In this document: piece after piece, positions 48,201-57,200 of the stretch
Position numbering within the stretch: position 1 is the first letter of the stretch
Layout: every line of letters starts with the position of its first letter
NCBI GenBank assembly: GCA_905221605.1
Contig: CAJNDS010000890.1
Span: 831,063-895,062, forward strand
Length of the DNA stretch: 64,000 nt
From: Symbiodinium natans
Lineage: Eukaryota; Sar; Dinophyceae; Suessiales; Symbiodiniaceae
Direction of reading: 5' to 3'
The notes under the pieces: model-generated
What the model was told of the DNA's origin: nothing
The model's input: the letters and a program-made list of their open reading frames with translations, nothing else
The model's database searches: none
Program-made: the position numbers and the translations under genes

Positions 48201-51200
48201 TAAACATTGAACCCTAAACCCTAAACCCTAAACCCTAAACCCTAAACCCTAAAACAAAGAAAGGGGCCAGCATGGTCCAAGTACTCCCCAGAAGCAGGCC
48301 CTTGACACTTCAAAGGGCCATCGGTTGGGCAGTTGGGGCCCTTGGTTCCCGAAAACGATGAGGACCCTAAACCCTAAACCCTAAACACAACACCCTAAAC
48401 TCGGAACTGAAGCGACCGGGCAGGGAGAACTTAACGTAAATTCCTTTAAGCTCAAACCTTATAAATCCTCAGACCCCCTTAAACCACCCCAACGATTGCT
48501 AAGCCCCTGCAATGCCCTGCAAACAGCTGAATAAGACCCTAACCCTAAACTCTGACTCTCCTTCACATGTATATTCAAAAGCTGATGCGTAGTTCTGTTT
48601 TAAAGTCACTTCCTATTGCCCAAACCGGTTTTGAGGTTACTTTTGGGGCACCGAGCATTTGGTACCAACCAAGTTTGGGGACCGGCACGGATTTTGGGCA
48701 CCGACCATCATGCATCATTCGGGTTTAACCTTACTTTTCGGCCCCGGCACCGGTTGTGGGCACCAACCTTATCCAATTCGGTTTTAAGTTCAATTTTTGG
48801 GACGTCCCGGGGGTCCCGGTGTCGCCCCGAAACAAATGCGGGGTGCCTGGGACCACCGTGCCGGGGTCCCATAGTGGGTTAGGCTCCGGGGTTCTCCAGG
48901 TTTATTGTCAAAGCTTTTGGTTCTTGGACTTTAAAGTTTAGGGCCTGTTGGGTCTTGGGCTGTCGTGTTCAAGGCTCACCAGGAAACACTTAACCTTTGA
49001 AAAGATAAAGTTGGACAACTCACAGCGTTGGGAGGACACCAGAATTTGGTTTACTTTCTTCATGTTAGGGGAGACTATGGGCGGGTGGGCACTTGTCTAT
49101 TACTCGACACTTGCTGAACATGAAAAAGCTAGAACATGAGATGCTGGACCCTAAACCATAAACCCTAAACCCTAAACCCTAAACCCTAAACCCTAAAACC
49201 TAAACCCTAAACCCTAAACCCTAGCTGCAGCCTGCGTGGAGATGCCCATAGACTCAAGGAAGCTGGCGAACTTCTCAGACTTCAACGACTCCTTCGGTCT
49301 TAATCTCTCCCTGGGGTTTAGGGTTTAGGGTTTAGGGTTTAGGGTTTAGGGTTTAGGGTTTAGGGTTTTAGAGTTCAGGGACCCTAAACCCCCTAAACTC
49401 CTAAACCTTGAACCCTAAAGCCTAACTTCGGCTTTGAAAGGCAGTCCGCTGGAGTTCTGGCGGAGCGGTGGCCTACGCAAAACTTCATGCTGGTTCTTAC
49501 ACTTCCCCACATGCTCAGGATTTGGGTTTAGGGCTCAGGGTTTAGAACTTAGGGTTTAGGGTTTCGGGTTTGGGGTTTAGGGTTTGACCTCCTTCCCTAC
49601 TAACCCTACGGGTCCATGTACCCTATTAATATGTACCTGGGCCCTAAAGTCCCTAAAAAAAGAGGTACTTTAGGCCCAAGTAATGCGTATTTAGGTACAT
49701 GGTTAGGGTAAGAACCAGTAGGAAACACGCACCACGGGGGAACCTGGATCACAAAGCTTCGGGTTCAGGATTCACCTCATACTCCGCCTACCTGCAGTGT
49801 TTGTCATGGGTTCTAACACATTCAGCAGCACAGGGAAAAAAAGGTCCTCCAAATAATGCTGAAGGTATATACATGGAGTTACCGGTAAGGTTTACACCCT
49901 AAACTCTCAACCCGACACCCCTGAGTCTAGGGTTACAGTCTTCGTGGGGCCTGGAGGCAAATTTCGGATTTTGGGATTATAGGGCAAACTTAGAAGGAGG
50001 AGTGCCACCATCATCATACTCTAGGGAAGGGGTTATGTAGGTTGAGGGTGCTAGAATTTGGGGCATGGGGTCTAGCCCCCGGGGGGGGGGGGGGGGGGGG
50101 GCGGCTACTCTCAAGGGTAGTTGCATGGTCCCTTAAGATGGGCCCTTGGAAGGGGACCCCTTACCCCTTATATACCCCATACAACCCAAGGTCCCATTCT
50201 TCAGAACTTCAGCAACCTCGAAAAAGGTAAGGGACTATAATGATAAGAAGGTCCCATGAAACTCCCTAAACCCTAAACCCTAAACCCTAAACCCTAAACC
50301 CTAAACCCTAAACCCTAAACCCTAAACCCTACTTAGAGGTACAGGGCGTCTAGGGTTTAGGGCTCCTAGGACGACATGGTTAAGGGGCTTGAGGCCCGTT
50401 GTGGGGGGCGCCTTCAGCTCGTCCACAGACACCATTTCGGAGAGGTCTTTGTCCATCTCCATGAACATGTCACCTGAGATTTAGGGTTTAGGTTTAGGGT
50501 TTAGGGTTTAGGGTTTAGCGTTAGGGGTTCAGGGTTCAGGGTTTCGGGTGTGCCCGAGCAAGGTCAGAACGGCGCGAAACCCTAATCGCTGCTAGCTACA
50601 CCCTAAGCCCACAAACGAACTCTGCACGGGTTCCCCAGGCACGTGGGGAATGCAGCGGGATGCCCTGTGTCACTGGGCTCCAATCCCCCCCCCCCCCTGG
50701 TTTGTGGGTCAGCTAAGAATCGCATAAGGGGTTTAGGGTTTATAATAAGGAACTACAAAGAAATAGGTCTTGATAGCCATTGGGTTTCATCAAGGATCCC
50801 AACCCTGAAAGAAACAGACGGACCACAGCAGCGTTCTGAACTCGGGAGCCCCTGACCTAAACCCTAAACCCTAAACCGTAAACCCTAAACCCTCAACCCT
50901 AAACCCTAAACCCCTGACTTCAAGGGTCAGATGGAAGGCTAGGATGGCCCTGAAAACCCTCTGAAAAATACTTGGCTGCACTTAGGAGGGCAGTTATAGA
51001 TTAAGTTCTTCGCTGCCTTACTAAGAAACCCAATCAACCCAGAAAAGCCGAATGATCTAAAGTTGCAGTAAAGCACCACAAAGAATATTCCTGAATGTGA
51101 TCCTCATAAACCCAATATAAGGGAAATACAAAATCCCTCTCAGAGGCCCAAACCCTACTTCTGAGGGTGGCACCAAAGCATAACACTATAAAAAACATGA

Positions 51201-54200
51201 AATGTCCCAAGCGCTTGCCTAGGAAGGGGACAAGATCGCAGGGTCGGGTTGCCGTGTCCAGGGTCATGGGCACACGGGGGTTTAGGGTTTAGGGTTTAGG
51301 GTTTAGGGTTTAGGGTTTAGGGTTTAGGGTTTAGGGTTTAGGGTTTAGGGTTTAGGGTGTCGCCCGAAGGGTCCATGTACCTCGTTATTATGTACTTGGG
51401 AATCTAAAGTCCCCTAAATCGGAGGTACTTTAAGGCCCAAGTATTCCCTAAACCCTAAACCCTAAAACCTAAACCCTAGCCCCTAAACCCTATTCCCTAT
51501 TTAGGTACATGGACCCTTAGGGTAACAAGGACCCCAATAAGGTATCCCTCATTTCGGATTCCCTATTTAGGAACATGGACCCCTTAGGGAGGCGTTTTGC
51601 TCGGTTGCCCAGTAACCTAGGATTAAAAAGGGTGCCCTTTTTTGCTTAAAGGGGTTTATAGGGGAACCTAGAGCCCCCAAAAAGGGAATAAGGGCACTAC
51701 TGGGCACCCTAGTTTGGGAGTTGAAAGATCCTGGCGAGCATCTGGTGCGGACTCGTAGGTAAGAGGGCTCAGGGGCCTGGGAGTTGAGGCTCGAAACCCT
51801 AAACCCTAAACCCTAAACCCTAAACTCTAAACCCTAAACCCTGAACCCTAAACCCTAAACCCTAAACCCTAAACCCTAAACCCTAAACCCAAGTCTAGGG
51901 TTCAGGATCAGGGTGCGGGGTTTAGGTTTAGGGCATGGCTGCATCCCCTACTTGGAGTTCATGGTACTTACTAACCAATTATTAAACTGTACCTAGGAAC
52001 CACTTGTAAGCCCCTTAAGTACAGCTATGAGTACAGTTATAAGTACAGTTATGAGTACAGTTATAAGTACAGTTAGAAGTACAGTTATAAGTACAGTTAT
52101 AAGTACAGTTATAACTGGTCAATAAGTACCATGAAACTCCAGGCAACCACCTTCACATCGATAGCCAGGTGGCGCAGGACGCTAATTTGGGTCGCTTGCT
52201 TCTGCATCTGGCTCATGACCACAATTTCCTGCCACCCCGAGCCGACACTGATAGGGTTTAGGGTTTAGGGTTTAGGGTTTAGGGTTTAGGGTTTAGGGTT
52301 TAGGGTTTAGGGTTTAGGGTTTAGGGTTTAGGGTTTAGGGTTTAGGGTTTAGGGCCTAGGGTTTAGGGTTTAGGGAACTTAAGCCCTTAACCCCTGTAGG
52401 CTCAAATGTAGTTCCTTGTTGACATCACGAGCCTTCAGGTAAAGCCCAGACTGAAACTCGAGAAGGGGTTGTGCCTCTCAGGTTTAGGGTTTAGGGTTTA
52501 GGGTTTAGGGTGTTATTTCAGTACCCCTATCTAATTCAAAACACGACAGTAGCGACCCCGAAATCATGCCTAGCCTAAAGGCCACTCAAAATACTACATG
52601 GGGAGTACAAAAGGCAGAATCTTGGTACAAGCAGTCGTTTCGGGGCCGCCCGAGAGACTAAAGCGTCGAAACGCACCAAACCCTAAACCCACTAGCAGAC
52701 TGTGTCTGTCCTACGCCCATGAGTAGCCTAGTAATCAAATGTTGGTTTAAAGGAGCTTATAAGGGAACCTAAGCCCGAACAAAAGGGGAATAAAGGCCTA
52801 CTCCGGGTCATTCGCCCTAAACCCTAAACAACCCGACCCATGGCAACGTTTCTAGACAAGGGCCCATGCCCCTGGCTTGTTCCAACCCTAAACCCATAAA
52901 CCCTAAACCCTAAACCCTATAAACCCTAAACCCTAGACCACAGCCCATCCACAGTGTTGCGGTGCTTGCACTCACACTCTCCGGCTCTCTCAGAGCACGT
53001 TTCGCATCACAGGGGCGGGCGTGCCAATCTTCAGGGTTTAGGGTTTTGGGGGGTTCAGGAGCGTTGAAGCAGCCAGGAAAAACAAAGCTGCAAACGCATC
53101 CACTGCTTACATGGTCGAAGGCTCTTGTCATTCTGTCATCGGCGGTATTGAGTATGTATCTAAAGAAGACAGACAGGTTCAATGCCCGCCAAGCCCCGAA
53201 CACAAAGCTTGACTTGTACACATGTGCACCTGAACCACAACCAAACCCTAAACCCTAAACCGACCCTAAACCCGAAGCCCTAAACCCTAAGCCCTAAACC
53301 CTATACCCTAAACCCTAAACCCCAAACCCTACCACCCCCCGCCCCCCCCCAAAAAAAAAAAACAAAACTCAGGCCCATGCGTAGCCGTTGGGTTTGGGAC
53401 ATGCGGGGCACAGCCAATTTGGGGCCTTGTCCGCAGAGGCGGACTCAATGGCCGTGTGGCAGAACCTGTGCTACACCCTAACTAAACCCTTTGTTCAACC
53501 CTAAACCCTAAACCCTAAACCCTAAACCCTAAACCCTAAACCCTAAACCGTAAGCCCTGAACCCTACATAAACCCTGAACCCTACATAAACCCTGAACCC
53601 TGCAGCAACCTACGAGGGGTTACAACCCTAAACCCCTGAAGCCTGAATCCTAAACTCTAGGGGTTAAGGTGTTCGATTCATGGAAAACGCTCCCTTAAAA
53701 GGGGATCCCTTGTCCCAAAGGATCCATGTACCCATATAGTATATACTTGGGCCCTAAAGCTACTATATGGGAACCCCTTTAAGGCGCAAGTATATACTAT
53801 ATAGGTACATGGATCCTTTGGGTGTATACCCTATACAACCCAAGGGCGCATACTTCAGAACCCGTTAAAGAAGGTGAGGGACTACGTATACTAAGGAACC
53901 ACGTAAAAAAGGTAACAGCCGGTTAGGGTTTAGGGTTTAGGCCAACTGTATAGGGTTTAGGGTTTAGGGCTTAGGGTTTAGGCTTCGCAACGATAGGGTG
54001 TAAGGTTTTGGGTGTAGAGAGGCTGGGGATTGGGGTTTAGGGCTTAAGCTTAGGGGTTTAGAGACCAAGCTTTCGAGACCAATTTGAGTTTTTTTTCCAT
54101 TGTGTGGGGTGTTGTAGTGGCATAGGTATCCTGCGCTGGCCTACTCTTCAGCTCATGTTTAGTAGGCGCGCAGCATACGCGCGGAGTATGTTGTTGACGT

Positions 54201-57200
54201 GTGCCTACGCTGACCTACGCGGCAAGAAAAGGCAACCTACGCTGACCTATGCGCCCATACTGCATAGACTTGCCTACGCGGACCCTACGCAATCCTACGT
54301 CCTGCAGGCAAGATGCTACGCGGCCGGCTTTCAATGATCGCGTCTCTATACGCAGCCTTGCTCCTAGAAAAAAAACGCTGCTCTAATTGGGTTTAGGGTT
54401 TAGGGTTTAGGGTTTAGCCAGGTTTGGAGGGTTTAGGGTTTAGCGGGTTCAGGGTCTCACAGGTATTGCGCAGCCCAGGAACACACCGGTCACGACCTCA
54501 GCGGTGCGAACACAGTGCTGAAAGGGACTAAAGGAGGGGCCCTTATACGGGACCTTAGTTTAGGGTTTAGGGTTTAGGATTTAGGGCTTATAGGGGGACT
54601 AAAGGGGGGGCCCTTATAAGGGACCTTAGGGGTTTGTAGGGACTGTATAAGGTGCATATAGAGGTGATATAGGGGAATAAGATTAAGGATCCCTTGAACA
54701 AATCCCTCCTTTTACCTCGTAAAGTACTTTGTGCTGGCGGCAGGACGCGATGGACTCTGACTGCTGGAGGCTTATGCGACAGTGCAGGCATCGGGGTATA
54801 CCTGAAATAGACCCTATACCACCCTAAGGGTCCATGTACCTAAATAGGGATTACTTGGGCCTTAAAGTACCTCCTATTTAAGGACTTTAAGGCCCAAGTA
54901 CACAATAATCAGGTACATGGACCCTTAGGGCCATGTCTGAAGGTCTCAATGCTGATTGCTTACCGCTTCATGGCGAAATCAACTGAGGCCCGCTCGTTGA
55001 GAACCGCAAACACGGTCAAAAAAATGTACAGCAGCAGACATGCCACAGCCACGATCGAGACTTCCTTGGACATCGTTATGGCATGGGTAAGTAGCCGGGT
55101 GGAGGAAACTGAGTTTGAGGCTACCGAGCGAAGTTTGAGGCTACCGAGCGAGTGGGCAAATATACCATCACCTACGAAGCATCTGCTTTTCAAAAGGTAA
55201 CTGGTTGACGACTCCAGGAAGAGTTTTATGGTCAGCGGCTCGTGACACGATGAAGAGCACAGAGCTTGCTTGGCTGCGACCTGATTAGACCCAGAACCTA
55301 AGGGAAGTTACAGGCCCTTAACGTGGCACCTTACACTTTTGAAAGTGTTAAGAAGTATGGGCCCTTGGATTTATAGGGATGAAAGGGGTGTATGAGGCTT
55401 CCGCAATCCAGGGCCCCGTACTACGGGTCCGTGCGGCCGCCCTGGCCCTGAACTTCTAAGTCCTCTTCACCCCTAAGCCCCCCTAATTAAACCCTAAACC
55501 CTAAACCCTAAACCCTAAACCCTAAACCCTAAACCCTAAACCCTAAACCCTAAACCCTAAACCCTAAACCCTAAACCCTATAAACCCTAAACCCTAAACC
55601 CTAAACCCTAAACCCTAAACCCTAAACCCTAAACCCTAAACCCTAAACCCTAAACCCTAAACCCTAAACCCTAAACCCTAAACCCTAAACCCTAACCCCC
55701 CCCTCCTCCCCCCCTTTCAGATTTGTGTGGTTGGGAGGGGCGCAGGGCCTTCCCAATACAAGGGGCTGCGAAAGCCAACATTCAACACATTTTCCTAGGC
55801 TGCCCAGTAACCAAGGCTTAAAAAGGGTGCCCTTTTTTGCTTAAAGGGGTTTATAAGGGAACCTAAACCCCCCAAAAAGGGAATAAGGGTACTACTGGGC
55901 ATCCTAGGTTCACGTCCGAAAAGCCACAGGCCCCAAAAGAAGGTTTAGGGCTTAGGGCTTAGGGCTTAGGGCTTAGGGCTTAGGGCTTAGGGCTTAGGGC
56001 TTAGGGCTTAGGGCTTAGGGCTTAGGGCTTAGGGTTTAGGGTTTAAGGTTTAGAGTAAAGCTTCAAAACTCTGAACCCTAATTGAGCAACATCATCAATG
56101 ATCTCCTGCGGGTCTGCACACTAAGAGCTGTAACCCTAAGGGTCCATGTACCCCTAATCTTTATGTACTTGAGCCCCAAATGGCCAGGGTTTAGGGTTTA
56201 TAGGGTGTATAGAGCTTATAGGGGTTATAGGGGTTTGTAGGGTTTACAGGGTTTGCAGGGTTTATAGGGGTTTAGAGTCTGCCCTAAACCCTAAACCCTA
56301 AACCCTAAACCCTTCTGGGGCTTGGAGTTTACGTGGGGTTCAGGGTGTGTGACGCGAAAGCTTGAGGGGCGTCCCAGTGCATGAAGCCCCCAGGGTCGGG
56401 CTGCTGGTTCCGTTTCAGGGTTTAGGGTTTAGGGTTTAGGGTTTAGGATTTAGGGTTTACTTACTTCTCCAATAGCCAAGGGGAAAAAAGGTTAAACTTT
56501 ATTATTCCTACTAAATAAGGAAACCCAAAAAGTTTAAAGTTCAGCTGTTGGAGAAGTAAGTTTAGGGTTTAGGGTTTAGGGTTTAGGGTTTAGGGTCTCA
56601 TGTAGCGAAGTGGCACGCAAAGGCATCAGAGGCTCCACCCAGCCTGAAGAAAGAAACCGTTCAGGAAAGTAACCCCTCAAACCCCAAGCCCGACAGACTC
56701 TAGGGTTTAGGGTTTAGGCCCTTAGTGAGGGCTTTGGAGGATTCATCGAGGAATCTTCCCCAAACCCCTCAGCCTGGAACAGGCGCTACGTGGGAGAAGT
56801 GAATGGTAATGTGGGAGGCAGTAGACCACCGAGCCGTGAACCAAACGTCGTTGTTCCAATAAGCTTTTATTCAGTTTAGGGTCCCTAAGCTCTAAGCCCT
56901 AAGCCCTAAATCCTACATCCTAAACCTCAAACCCTAAACCTTGTAAGTCATGTAGGCCAAAGATGATAGAACTGAAGGGCTTCCTCAAATCCTAAACCCT
57001 AAACTCTCCTAATTGCAGAAGCCCCTGAATCCCCAAAACCCCAACCATAAACCCTGAACCCCACACCCTAAACCCTAGGTCCCAAACCCCAAGCCCTAAA
57101 CCCTAAACCCCAGACCCTAAACCCAAAGTCCTCAACCCCAAACCCTACGCTCTTTCCAGCATTTCCGAGACAAGTTGCTGATCCCGCCAGATATGGACAT

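Noticed and set aside
52388-52455. Exon-like island SGLYLKARDVNKELHLSLQ
   Set aside because: Flanking channel exons join without it. Part of it ('ggaactacattt/ggagcct') recurs near 57930, so it looks like a dispersed repeat.
53380-53465. Zinc-finger-like reading (FCH...WLCPAC) ending in TGA
   Set aside because: FCHTAIESASADK is the distal S6 of the channel and joins in phase to EIVVMSQMQK through a GC donor; the C-x-x-C part is intronic.
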